This document shows positions 24,062 to 32,623 of a DNA stretch of 63,235 nucleotides, in pieces; positions within the stretch are counted from its first letter, which is position 1, and each line of letters opens with the position of its first letter. The notes beneath the pieces are model-generated. The model searched no databases. It saw only the letters and a list, made by a program, of their open reading frames with translations, and was not told the origin of the DNA. This DNA comes from an uncultured Collinsella sp. (lineage in GTDB: Bacteria; Actinomycetota; Coriobacteriia; Coriobacteriales; Coriobacteriaceae): the NCBI GenBank assembly GCA_958429225.1, contig CAUAJB010000002.1, positions 1-63,235 on the forward strand, given 5' to 3'. Position numbers and translations under genes: made by a program.

Positions 24062-26614
24062 ATGAGACGAGTGGGAACACTTGGCTTGGTGGCAGCGCTT
24101 GCCGCTATCTTGGTATCGCCGCTGCCGGCGCACGCCGAAGACGCATCGGGTGCCGTTACCTACAATGCGGGAAATGGGTATTCCTTTGAGAAGCTCTCGC
24201 ATCCTACGGTAGGAACGTCGCAGCCGGATGGCATCGTCGACTACCAGGGTAACGGTGCCGTTGCCGTTCCGGGCGCCGATGGTAATACGGCCAACAACGA
24301 AGGCGATCGCGGCCAGAGCTACACTTGGGCGGCTGCGAGCTATGGTGACTGGCTTTATGTGGGCACCTGCTATGCGGCGATGGGCAACACGCTGACGCTC
24401 ATGAACAGCACGCTGGGCGATTCCTTTGATGTCGAAACCATGCGCCTGACGCTGGAGGCCATGTTTAACGGTACCTTCTTCTATGGACAGCAGAAGGAGG
24501 ACGGCACGGCCGACAAGGACAGCGGCGGCATCTTGGTCAAGATCAATACCAAGACCGGTGAGACCAAGCTGCTACTCTCTGAATCGCTCAACGGCGTCGC
24601 TCCTTTGTTCCGCAATGCCGTGAGCTATAAGGGTAAGCTCTATTTCTGCGGCAGCGTCAGGACCAATGACGGCAAAGGCGGCCTGCCTGCTGTATACGAG
24701 ATCGATCCTAAGACGGATGAGTACAAAGTTGTCTATCAGGGCCTTTCGAGCATGCAGGATTACGGTGCTGCCTACAAGCAGGGCATTTCTACCGGTATCC
24801 GCGGCATGTGCGTCCATGATGGCCAGCTCGTCATCAGTAATGTGGGTAAAGACGCGAACGGTAATTTTGTGTCGACAATCCTGACGTCGTCTGACCCCTC
24901 GAAGGGCCAGGACAGCTTCACCGAGATTGCCAACTCGGAGACGCTGTTTGGCTATCCGGCGATTCGCTATCAGGACAGCATCTACGGCGGCGCCATTTGG
25001 GATATGGTCTCGTACAATGGCCATCTCTATGCGACCATCTGCACCGGTACGCCCGAGAACGCTCCCGATGATAATTCCATGCAGTCGTTTGCCATGGTCC
25101 GTGGCGACAAGAATGCCGACGGCAGCTATTCGTGGACTCCCATTGTCGGCGATCAGAAGACGGACGGTGCAAAGTACTGCTTTGGCATCGATCCTGCCCG
25201 TACCCGTTCTGGCGCTGCCAACCTCATCGTCTACAACGACTACCTCTATATCGGTGAATACAACGACGAGGAGATTGCCCTCGAGCGCATCCTGTTCAAC
25301 AAATCCAACACCGAAGAGGGCGGCAAGAGCAGCATGGGTGGCGTTGACTGCTCGTTTGTGAATGCCAATCTTGAGCAGTCGGTTAACATCTATCGCATGG
25401 ACAAGGACGAGAACATGGAGCTCGTCGTTGGCGATCGCACCGACATGTTCCCCGAGGGCGGTATTTCCGGCCTGACTTCGGGCTTTGGCCGAAACGAGAA
25501 CCAGTACATTTGGCGCATGCAGAAGTTCGACGGCAAGCTGTATATCGGTACCTTTGATACCGCGAGCCTGCTTGAGCCGATCGGCCAGTTCTCCAATGGC
25601 GACATTATCGATATGACGCCCGAGGAGTGGGACTCTCAGGTTCAGCGCCTTAGGGACCTGCTCGATCACCTGCTCGACAAGAAATCGCCTGACGACCCCA
25701 TCGTTCCCGTGAACACGCTTGCGGACGATGATTCAAACGAGGCCGTCGAGGTCGATGATTCGAACGAAGCTGCTGAGGTTGATGATTCAAACAAGGCCGT
25801 CGATGTCGATGACGAGAAGACCGAGGTTGCTAAGGGCTTTGGCGATCTGAGCGATGCGCTGGAGGATGCCGCGGGCGGTCTTTGCGATCAGGCCGCGACG
25901 ATGTCCCGGGACTTTGAGGACGACGCCGCTTATGTCCAGAAGATCGATGGCGAGATCGCGTACTTCAAGTCCTTTGCCGACCAGTATCAGGACATGCTCG
26001 ATAGCTATGAGAGCCTTAAGCAGCAGTACGAGGATGCCTATGGCACCGAGCTGCCGAGCGATATTCAGGATGCGCTCGATAAGCTGCTGAGCGAGGAGAA
26101 CCTCAAGAAGTTGCAGAGTGTCCTTACGTGCATGTGTTACCTGCGCGATGCCGAGCGCGGCTTTGATATGTATGTGACCGAGGACGGCGTGAACTTTACG
26201 ACGCTGACGACCAATGGCTTTAACGATCCGTATAACCATGGTCTGCGCACCTTTGCGGTGACCAACCAGGGTCTGTGCCTTGGTACCGCCAACCCGTTCT
26301 ATGGTTGCCAGGTCTGGATCCAGCGCAAGGAGAATTCGGAGAATCCGGTTGATCCCGGTACTCCGGATCCGACGGAACCCACCGATCCTTCGCAGCCGGG
26401 TGGCGGCGATCAGCCTGGCGGCAGCCAGACGGGTGGCAACGACCAGTCGAGCAGCACCACGACCACCGTCACGACGACCGCTAAGAAGACTCCGAAGGAC
26501 GGCTCGCTGCCTCGCGCTGGCGACTCGACCCTCACGCTGGTCTTGGGATTGCTGGTTGCAGCTGCCGCAGTGCTTGGCATTGCTCTCGTCTTGCGCAAGC
26601 GTTCTCGTCGCTAG
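24062..26614 (+). CDS. Large secreted surface protein with LPxxG-type C-terminal anchor
   Basis: An 850-residue exported protein. The signal peptide ends at about residue 25 (AHA-E). Residues 30-520 look like a beta-propeller-type domain, with repeated segments such as SYGDWLYVGT, SYKGKLYFCG, VYNDYLYIGE and KFDGKLYIGT. Residues 555-585 contain three acidic repeats with core DDSNEA, then a helical region (590-700). The tail has a Pro/Asp-rich linker, a Thr-rich stretch, LPRAG (sortase-like motif), a hydrophobic helix and a KRSRR end. It is likely wall-anchored. Ligand or substrate is unknown, and no sortase lies in the window. Confidence 0.85.
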   Translation: MRRVGTLGLVAALAAILVSPLPAHAEDASGAVTYNAGNGYSFEKLSHPTVGTSQPDGIVDYQGNGAVAVPGADGNTANNEGDRGQSYTWAAASYGDWLYVGTCYAAMGNTLTLMNSTLGDSFDVETMRLTLEAMFNGTFFYGQQKEDGTADKDSGGILVKINTKTGETKLLLSESLNGVAPLFRNAVSYKGKLYFCGSVRTNDGKGGLPAVYEIDPKTDEYKVVYQGLSSMQDYGAAYKQGISTGIRGMCVHDGQLVISNVGKDANGNFVSTILTSSDPSKGQDSFTEIANSETLFGYPAIRYQDSIYGGAIWDMVSYNGHLYATICTGTPENAPDDNSMQSFAMVRGDKNADGSYSWTPIVGDQKTDGAKYCFGIDPARTRSGAANLIVYNDYLYIGEYNDEEIALERILFNKSNTEEGGKSSMGGVDCSFVNANLEQSVNIYRMDKDENMELVVGDRTDMFPEGGISGLTSGFGRNENQYIWRMQKFDGKLYIGTFDTASLLEPIGQFSNGDIIDMTPEEWDSQVQRLRDLLDHLLDKKSPDDPIVPVNTLADDDSNEAVEVDDSNEAAEVDDSNKAVDVDDEKTEVAKGFGDLSDALEDAAGGLCDQAATMSRDFEDDAAYVQKIDGEIAYFKSFADQYQDMLDSYESLKQQYEDAYGTELPSDIQDALDKLLSEENLKKLQSVLTCMCYLRDAERGFDMYVTEDGVNFTTLTTNGFNDPYNHGLRTFAVTNQGLCLGTANPFYGCQVWIQRKENSENPVDPGTPDPTEPTDPSQPGGGDQPGGSQTGGNDQSSSTTTTVTTTAKKTPKDGSLPRAGDSTLTLVLGLLVAAAAVLGIALVLRKRSRR

Positions 26615-27036
26615 GCTCGTCCGCGTAGCTCAATGTCCTGGATATCGTCGAAGTTGATGGCGATATCCCTGAGTTTGAGCAGCTTGAATGCGGGTAACGC
26701 TTCGTCGAGAATGCCCGTGCGGCTACGATAGCCGTACGTATCGTAATAGGTGACGCGCACCAAGTCGCCGCGTTTGAGGCCCTCGAGCTTTTGCGAAAGC
26801 TCGAGGGCTTTTTCTTCCGTGAGCTCACGTTTTTGCTCGACGGTGATTTCCTGCTTGCGCACGAGTTCGTAGTATCCCGTGAGGGCGGCAAAGGGCATAA
26901 ACTGTGCGGCGCGGTTGGCGCGCACGGCACCGTTGGAAGTGAGGTTGGGGTCGGCTGCGCGGCGTCTGCCCTCGGGGTCCGCCAGGCGCTCGAAGGCGGT
27001 CGGCGGGCGCATGGGCTGTTGTTTGGGTTTAGGCAC
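26611..27036 (-). CDS. YolD-like protein
   Basis: A 141-residue protein. The core (PFAALTGYYELVRKQE through KRGDLVRVTYYDTYGYRSRTGILD) matches the YolD-like family, which is found next to Y-family polymerases and is thought to have an UmuD-like accessory role. The GTG at 27036 has GGAGG upstream and overlaps the polymerase gene by 8 bp, so translation is coupled. Its 3' end overlaps the end of the convergent surface-protein gene by 4 bp. Confidence 0.85.
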   Translation of the reverse strand: MPKPKQQPMRPPTAFERLADPEGRRRAADPNLTSNGAVRANRAAQFMPFAALTGYYELVRKQEITVEQKRELTEEKALELSQKLEGLKRGDLVRVTYYDTYGYRSRTGILDEALPAFKLLKLRDIAINFDDIQDIELRGRA

Positions 27037-28534
27037 GGTGTCCTCCAACTTGATCGTTGCGCTCGCGCGCGGTGGCGCCGGCGGTAAAGCTTAATCCCTT
27101 GACGAGCGCGTTCTTGCCGTACTTGCCTTTCACGGCCAGGACGGCGCGCGCCAGGTCGCGCTCGCGCTCATCGGCCTCGATATCGCTGAACAGATCGATG
27201 GTGGCAAATTCCTCGGGCACAAGATTGCTAAAGCCCAGGTTGATGCGCTTGACCGGTCGTTTGGGATCGACAGTCTGCGCCCAGAGCTCATCGAAATAGC
27301 CCATGATCTTCTTAAACGAATTGGTACGCTCGGGCAGCTTGCGCGAGGCGTTGGAGTGCGCAAAGAGCGCGGCATAGCCACCACGCGGTTTGCCACCATG
27401 CTCTCCCACAAAGATGCCATCGATTGCCTGCGCTTCGCGCACCAGGCGGCGCCGTTCGTCATCGCGCTGGACGGGCTTGGGAGCACGGGGCGCGAGCTCG
27501 GGGCCGGCGGTTGCGGTGGGTTCGATGCTCGACGTACTCGAGCGCAGGCGTCCGCATCCGTCCACATATTGTGCAGTACCGCTGGCATCAAGCCTGCGTA
27601 TGTCGGCGCGCTCGCTCGCGTAGCCCACAAAGAGCGAGATGCTGTCGCAGACCACGTGCTTATCGATCAAGTCCAACACGGCGTTGTCGACCATCTCGCG
27701 CAAGACGGTGTAGGCCTGCTCGTAGGCATAGCCCTTCGAGAGCACCTGTCCTGTGGTGGTCGAAGTTGCTTGCGGGCGATAGGCTTGGATATCGGCGATG
27801 GTTGTCGGCTCGCGTCCGAAGGCGTGGTCGATGAGATACTCGGCATTGACGCCGAGCTCGTCGTAAAGCAGGTTTTCGTCGAGCGCCGCGACGCCCATCA
27901 GATCGTAGACGCCGTATTTTTCGAGTCGTGCTGCCACGCCGGGGCCGATGCCCCAGATATCGGTGATGGGACGATGGGGCCAGATTTCCTTGCGAAAGGT
28001 CTCATCGTCGAGTATGCCGATGCGGCTGGGTACGTGCTTGGCGGTGATATCGAGTGCAACCTTGGCCTGGAATAGGTTGGGGCCGATGCCGACCGTCGCC
28101 GTGATGCCGGTGCGCGCCAGGACCTCGTCGCGCAACATGCAGGCGAAGCCTTCCGCATCGGTGTGATAGAGGTCCAGATAGGGTGTCACGTCGATAAAGC
28201 ACTCGTCAATTGAGTAGACGTGCACGTCCTGGGGGCTGACGTATTCCAGATAGATGCCGTAGATTTGCGCCGACACCTCCATGTAGTGCTGCATGCGCGG
28301 CACTGCTTTGATGCAGTCGATGCCGTCGGGAATCTCGAACAGACGGCAGCGGTTGTGAATACCTAAGTCCTTCATGGCCTGCGTGATAGCGAGGCAGATG
28401 GTCGTGCGTCCGCGCGATTCGTCGGCAACGACCAGGTTGGTGGTGAGCGGATCGAGCCCACGGTCGACGCACTCGACGCTGGCATAAAACGTCTTGAGGT
28501 CGATGCAGATATAGGTGTGCTGCTCGTGCGCCAT
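27029..28534 (-). CDS. Y-family DNA polymerase (UvrX/ImpB-MucB-SamB type)
   Basis: A 501-residue translesion polymerase. The catalytic Asp is in CIDLKTFYASVECVDRGLDP and the second acidic site in YSIDECFIDVTPYL; the helix-hairpin-helix region is seen in ITDIWGIGPGVAARLEKYGV. The little-finger domain is followed by a family-specific C-terminus. The ATG at 28534 has GGAAGGG. Two LexA-like boxes upstream and the coupled yolD-like gene indicate SOS-induced mutagenic repair. UvrX-type polymerases are frequently carried on mobile elements, though nothing mobile is evident here. Confidence 0.92.
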   Translation of the reverse strand: MAHEQHTYICIDLKTFYASVECVDRGLDPLTTNLVVADESRGRTTICLAITQAMKDLGIHNRCRLFEIPDGIDCIKAVPRMQHYMEVSAQIYGIYLEYVSPQDVHVYSIDECFIDVTPYLDLYHTDAEGFACMLRDEVLARTGITATVGIGPNLFQAKVALDITAKHVPSRIGILDDETFRKEIWPHRPITDIWGIGPGVAARLEKYGVYDLMGVAALDENLLYDELGVNAEYLIDHAFGREPTTIADIQAYRPQATSTTTGQVLSKGYAYEQAYTVLREMVDNAVLDLIDKHVVCDSISLFVGYASERADIRRLDASGTAQYVDGCGRLRSSTSSIEPTATAGPELAPRAPKPVQRDDERRRLVREAQAIDGIFVGEHGGKPRGGYAALFAHSNASRKLPERTNSFKKIMGYFDELWAQTVDPKRPVKRINLGFSNLVPEEFATIDLFSDIEADERERDLARAVLAVKGKYGKNALVKGLSFTAGATARERNDQVGGHRA

Positions 28535-28549
28535 CCGTGCCCTTCCATC

Positions 28550-28578
28550 AAACACATGTTCTTATCGAATACCTGTTC
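28550..28578 (-). promoter_or_regulatory. Two LexA-like SOS boxes upstream of polY-yolD
   Basis: AAACACATGTTC (28550-28561) and GAATACCTGTTC (28567-28578) each match the Gram-positive/actinobacterial LexA consensus GAAC-N4-GTTC with one mismatch. They are 5 bp apart and lie 16-44 bp upstream of the polymerase start codon. Confidence 0.6.
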
Positions 28579-28758
28579 GATAATACCCGCTTGCACGGAC
28601 ACCGTCAAAATCTGTCCCTTTTTGGCAAGTATGGTCGTGCGGCTTCATCGGGGTTTTAACGCAGCCCTAAAGAGCGCGAAACAGCTCGGAAAAGCTCGCT
28701 TCGTAGCATGAGCCTAACGATCGATACCACCATAAAGCACGGAAGGGTTGTGGGAGAG

Positions 28759-29283
28759 ATGGTCAATTATGGGTTTGGTATGCCGACGCGCTTGGTTGCG
28801 GATGGGGATGTGGCTCGCTGGTGCGGGCGATTGGTTGCCCACTACGCTGGCACCAAGGCACTGGTCGTGTTGGGCGGTGACAAGCATACGCGCGATGAGC
28901 TTGTCTCGGCGGCACTTGGTTCGCTCGCTCGAGTCCTACTCGAGCGTGTGCTTTTCCGCTGCGGCTCGTTTGAGGGCGACGGGGGAGACGAACTGGTCGA
29001 CGAAGCCGTGGCCCTGGCGACCGACGAAGGCGTGGACTTTGTCCTGGCGATTGGCGATGCCGATGCTGCCGGCTTTGCGCGCGAACTCGCGCGTCGCATG
29101 GCGGCGCTCGATGCCGGCGAAGATGGTTTTGTCCCTTATGGATGCATTCTCTCGGAGGGCAAGGCGCCTGCTGTCGTGGGCACCGGTGAGGTTCCCGTTT
29201 TTGCCATTATCGCGCCCGAACTGCTGGAGGGCATCGGGTCTCCTCTGCGTGAGTTGCTCGGTAGCATCTGCGCCGCGGCCTAA
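28759..29283 (+). CDS. Truncated iron-containing alcohol dehydrogenase-like protein
   Basis: A 174-residue protein aligning with only the N-terminal nucleotide-binding half of Fe-type (group III) alcohol dehydrogenases: the start MVNYGFGMPTRLVAD parallels the family N-terminus, then ALVVLGGDKHTRDELV. The metal-binding C-terminal half, about 200 residues, is missing, and the usual GGGSxxD loop is replaced by AIGDADAAGFARE. The frame is open and terminated normally, so it is either a stable derived protein or a decaying fragment. An upstream ATG at 28708 would add 17 residues rich in rare codons and is less likely. Confidence 0.6.
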   Translation: MVNYGFGMPTRLVADGDVARWCGRLVAHYAGTKALVVLGGDKHTRDELVSAALGSLARVLLERVLFRCGSFEGDGGDELVDEAVALATDEGVDFVLAIGDADAAGFARELARRMAALDAGEDGFVPYGCILSEGKAPAVVGTGEVPVFAIIAPELLEGIGSPLRELLGSICAAA

Positions 29284-29293
29284 TATTTGCCAT

Positions 29294-29357
29294 AAAAGGA
29301 CGGGTTATTTTTGGTTGGTAAAGCGTTTGACCTGCCAAAATAAGCCTGTCCCTTTTT
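29294..29357. repeat. Hairpin repeat upstream of pgi
   Basis: Arms AAAAGGACGGGTTATTTTTGG and CCAAAATAAGCCTGTCCCTT pair over most of their length with a few mismatches, around about 20 nt containing GCGTTTGACCTG. It may be a distant member of the hairpin family at 7344, 16561 and 17742, whose loops share GTTTGC and CCAAAATA. It may also terminate the upstream gene, as TTTTT follows. Confidence 0.5.
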
Positions 29358-29482
29358 AATCGGTTGCCGTTTGGGGGCCGATTGGCAACGCTCGCTGATT
29401 GTAGTCTTGACCTGCGCTAGAATAGTGGCATCTGAATGTCCGGGCGCATGGAGGCGTGCGCCCGTATGCTGAGGAGGACTCT

Positions 29483-31177
29483 ATGGCAACTGTTGCCGCA
29501 CCTATCGATGCTACGTCGACTGCCGCTTGGAAGGCGCTCGAGGCTCATCAGGAGAAGCTCGAGGCCGAAGGTATCGACCTCAAGGCCTGGTTCGCTGCTG
29601 ACGCCGACCGCGTGAACAAGCTGAGCTTTGACGCCGGTGACCTGCACTTCGATCTGTCGAAGAACCTGGTGACCGATGAGACCGTCAAGCTGCTGTGCGA
29701 TCTTGCCCGCGAGGTGAAGCTCGAGGAGCGCCGCGACGCCATGTTCTCTGGCGAGCACATCAACACTACCGAGGACCGCGCTGTCCTGCACACCGCGCTG
29801 CGCCGCCCGGCAAGCGAGAAGGGCCAGCTCATCGTCGACGGCCAGGACGTCGTCGCCGACGTGCACGAGGTCCTCGACCGCATGTATGCCTTCGCCGAGC
29901 GCGTGCGCTCCGGTGAGTGGAAGGGCGTTACCGGCAAGAAGATCGAGCATCTGGTGTCCATCGGCATCGGCGGCTCCGACCTGGGCCCGGTCATGGCCTA
30001 CGAGGCTCTGCGTCCCTATGCCGACGCCGGTATCGACTGCCGCTACATCTCCAACATCGACCCCAACGACCAGGCCGAGAAGCTCAAGGGCCTGGATCCC
30101 GAGACCACGCTCGTAATCATCGTCTCCAAGACCTTCACCACGCTCGAGACCCTCACCAACGCCCGCGAGGTCAAGACCTGGATGCTCGAGCAGCTCAAGG
30201 CTCAGGGTGCCATCGACGGCTCCGATGAGCAGAACGCCGAGGCCGTGGCCAAGCACTTCGTCGCCGTTTCCACCGCACTCGAGAAGGTTGAGGCCTTCGG
30301 CATCGACCCCGCCAACGCCTTCGGCTTCTGGAACTGGGTCGGCGGCCGCTACTCCGTCGACTCCGCCGTGGGCCTGTCGCTGATCGTCGTGCTCGGCCCC
30401 GAGCGCTTCCAGCAGTTCCTCGAGGGCTTCCACGCCATCGACGAGTACTTCTGCAACACGCCGCTCGAGAACAACGCCGTCGCGCTGATGGGCCTGCTCA
30501 ACGTCTGGTACGTCAACTTCTTCGGTTCCAAGAGCCACGCCGTGCTTCCGTACTGCCAGTACCTGCACCGTTTCCCGGCCTACCTGCAGCAGCTTACCAT
30601 GGAGTCCAACGGCAAGCATGTCCGCTGGGACGGCAGCGCCGTGACCTCCGACACCGGTGAGATCTTCTGGGGCGAGCCCGGCACCAACGGTCAGCACGCC
30701 TTCTACCAGCTGCTGCATCAGGGCACCGTGGTGGTTCCGGCCGACTTTATCGCTTTCGCCAACACTGCCAACCCTGCGACCGACAGCGGCCAGGATGTCC
30801 ACGAGCTGTTCCTGGGCAACTTCCTGGCCCAGACCAAGGCACTCGCCTTTGGTAAGACGGCCGATGAGGTGCGCGCCGAGGGCACGCCCGAGCAGATCGT
30901 CCCGGCCCGCTGCTTTGAGGGCAACCGTCCGACGACCTCGATCTTCGGCGACACGTTGACCCCGTTCGCGCTCGGCGAGCTCATCGCCCTGTACGAGCAC
31001 ATTACGTTTGTCGAGGGCACGGTCTGGGGCATCGACTCCTACGATCAGTGGGGCGTCGAGCTGGGCAAGCAGCTTGCCAAGCAGATTACCCCGGCCTTCC
31101 ACGACGACGCCGCCAAGGCCGAGCAGGACGCTTCGACCCAGGCGCTCATCGAGTTCTACCGCGCGCATCGCAAGTAG
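29483..31177 (+). CDS. pgi: Glucose-6-phosphate isomerase
   Basis: Pgi interconverts glucose-6-phosphate and fructose-6-phosphate. The 564-residue protein has the sugar-phosphate-binding motif SIGIGGSDLGPVMAYEAL, VSKTFTTLETL, the FWNWVGGRYS loop with the catalytic Arg, and the C-terminal signature including GIDSYDQWGVELGKQLA. The ATG at 29483 follows GAGGAGGA. Codon usage is that of a highly expressed gene. Its extreme 3' end and terminator recur in degenerate form at 34652-34744, across a 3.5-kb insertion. Confidence 0.97.
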   Translation: MATVAAPIDATSTAAWKALEAHQEKLEAEGIDLKAWFAADADRVNKLSFDAGDLHFDLSKNLVTDETVKLLCDLAREVKLEERRDAMFSGEHINTTEDRAVLHTALRRPASEKGQLIVDGQDVVADVHEVLDRMYAFAERVRSGEWKGVTGKKIEHLVSIGIGGSDLGPVMAYEALRPYADAGIDCRYISNIDPNDQAEKLKGLDPETTLVIIVSKTFTTLETLTNAREVKTWMLEQLKAQGAIDGSDEQNAEAVAKHFVAVSTALEKVEAFGIDPANAFGFWNWVGGRYSVDSAVGLSLIVVLGPERFQQFLEGFHAIDEYFCNTPLENNAVALMGLLNVWYVNFFGSKSHAVLPYCQYLHRFPAYLQQLTMESNGKHVRWDGSAVTSDTGEIFWGEPGTNGQHAFYQLLHQGTVVVPADFIAFANTANPATDSGQDVHELFLGNFLAQTKALAFGKTADEVRAEGTPEQIVPARCFEGNRPTTSIFGDTLTPFALGELIALYEHITFVEGTVWGIDSYDQWGVELGKQLAKQITPAFHDDAAKAEQDASTQALIEFYRAHRK

Positions 31178-31188
31178 TCGCTGTTGTT
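31148..31188. repeat. Direct repeat, left copy (3' end of pgi): possible attachment site
   Basis: The last 30 bp of pgi and the following bases recur at 34652-34692 with 17 identical bases at the start (ATCGAGTTCTACCGCGC) and GCAAGTAGTC further on. Terminators of nearly the same sequence follow both copies. This is the pattern left when an element integrates at the 3' end of a gene and the core site is duplicated. Confidence 0.7.
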
Positions 31189-31210
31189 AACGCATCGCGC
31201 CTTATAGTCA

Positions 31211-31242
31211 GGGGCCCGTATCCTATCGGATGCGGGCCCCTT
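31211..31242 (+). terminator. Terminator after pgi
   Basis: Stem GGGGCCCGTATC with GGATGCGGGCCCC around a short loop, then TTTGCTTT. A near-identical hairpin is found at 34713-34744. Confidence 0.85.
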
Positions 31243-31318
31243 TGCTTTGCCGTGGTCCCGGGGCGCACGGCCTTTGTGGAACATCGCCGGGGCGCCGCGC
31301 GCTGCGAGAACCCTGCGC

Positions 31319-32623
31319 CTAGATCTCGGCCTCCGCCTGGCCTCGCTGCGCCTCGGGCAGCTCCCCGTAGAGCGGATGGTCTTCGAGCCTAAAGCGCTCG
31401 ACCTGTTCGGGAGTGCGACCGCGTACAAAGAGCCACGAGCGATCAATCGGCGTCGCCATGAGCGTGCTGGGCAGCGCGTCGGCGCGGTCGGAAAACACCC
31501 GGGCGCTCTCGGGATCCTGGAACGCCAGTACCAGATGCGTGTCGCAGTTGCCCATGATGGAGCGTGCGCGTGCCTCGCCATAGAGCGCATCGAGCTGGTT
31601 GGTCGACTGCAGCAGCAGCGTTGCCCAGATGTTGCGGCTTCGGATAATCGAGAGCACGTTGTCGATCTGGGGGATCTGCAGATTTGCGAAGTCATCGAGC
31701 ATAAAGCGCACGGGCACGGGCAGGCTGCCGTCGGGCTGCCTATCGGCCTCACGAATGAGGCCCATAAACGCCTGCGAAATAAAGAGGCCGGTCAGCGGAT
31801 CGAGATTGCGGTCAATATCGCTCACGGTTACAAACAGGGCGCAGGGGGTGTGTCCCATGGAAGCGAAGTCCACCTGATGGCACTCACGATAGAGCTGTGC
31901 CGCACCGTCGAATCCCAGACACATGACCTTTTCGGCAAGGATGCCGACGATGCTCGCGTGCATGCGCTCGGCATTTTGCGTAATGGCGTAGCGCCGCCAT
32001 AGCGAGAGGGCATAGCTTTGGGGGTCGGTCGTGATCAGATCGTCAAACAATCGACCCGTGGCACCGTCCTGCAGGTGCTCGATCAGCTTGATGACCGAGC
32101 TGATCGTCTGCTCGTCGGCGGGTAGCTGTTCGGTGACGTAGGCGATAAGACACGACAGCAGGTTTGCCGCCGCATGATCCCAAAAAGGCTGGTTGTTGTC
32201 CTCGATGGGGCAAATGGCCTTTGCCACCGAGAGGATGTCCTGCTGGTTGGGCCTGCCGTCCGCCTTGCGGCGAATGTGCCTCAGGGGGTTGTAGCCGCAG
32301 CGCTCGATGCCGGGCGCAAGGGCCGGGACGGTGTTGATGTCGGCGAAGTTGAGACATTGCACGCGGTAACCGTGGGCTGCCAGCACGGGTCCCACTTCGC
32401 GACAGAGCGTGCCTTTGGTGTCGAGCACGATGTAGCTTGCGTTCATTTGCAGCAGGTTGGGCTTGAGGACGTTTCGGGTCTTGCCGGCTCCCGAGGGGCC
32501 GATCACAAGTGCGTTGTTGTTGAGTCCCGTTTGGCGGGTGTCGCAGGAAAGCCTTCGATCCTTGGCGAGGATGGTGGACAATGCGGACTCAGATGCGGCG
32601 AGGCGGCTGGTGAGGTTAGACAT
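31319..32623 (-). CDS. VirD4/TraG-type conjugative coupling ATPase
   Basis: A 434-residue type IV coupling protein homologue. Walker A is VIGPSGAGKTRN at about residue 41; the family's YIVLDTKGTL follows, and Walker B-type VRFMLDDFANL with the IIRSRNIWATLLLQSTNQL sensor region lies in the C-terminal half. There are no N-terminal transmembrane helices, so it is a soluble or shortened form. The ATG at 32623 has a perfect AAGGAGGT site and overlaps the clpP-like stop by 8 bp. No relaxase, mating-channel or integrase gene is beside it, so it is likely a remnant or part of a mobilisable element. Confidence 0.9.
   Translation of the reverse strand: MSNLTSRLAASESALSTILAKDRRLSCDTRQTGLNNNALVIGPSGAGKTRNVLKPNLLQMNASYIVLDTKGTLCREVGPVLAAHGYRVQCLNFADINTVPALAPGIERCGYNPLRHIRRKADGRPNQQDILSVAKAICPIEDNNQPFWDHAAANLLSCLIAYVTEQLPADEQTISSVIKLIEHLQDGATGRLFDDLITTDPQSYALSLWRRYAITQNAERMHASIVGILAEKVMCLGFDGAAQLYRECHQVDFASMGHTPCALFVTVSDIDRNLDPLTGLFISQAFMGLIREADRQPDGSLPVPVRFMLDDFANLQIPQIDNVLSIIRSRNIWATLLLQSTNQLDALYGEARARSIMGNCDTHLVLAFQDPESARVFSDRADALPSTLMATPIDRSWLFVRGRTPEQVERFRLEDHPLYGELPEAQRGQAEAEI

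Noticed and set aside
29417..31168. A 583-codon open frame opposite pgi
   Set aside because: Same reason: shadow of a highly expressed high-GC gene; sequence is low-complexity Val/Gly/Leu without domain.
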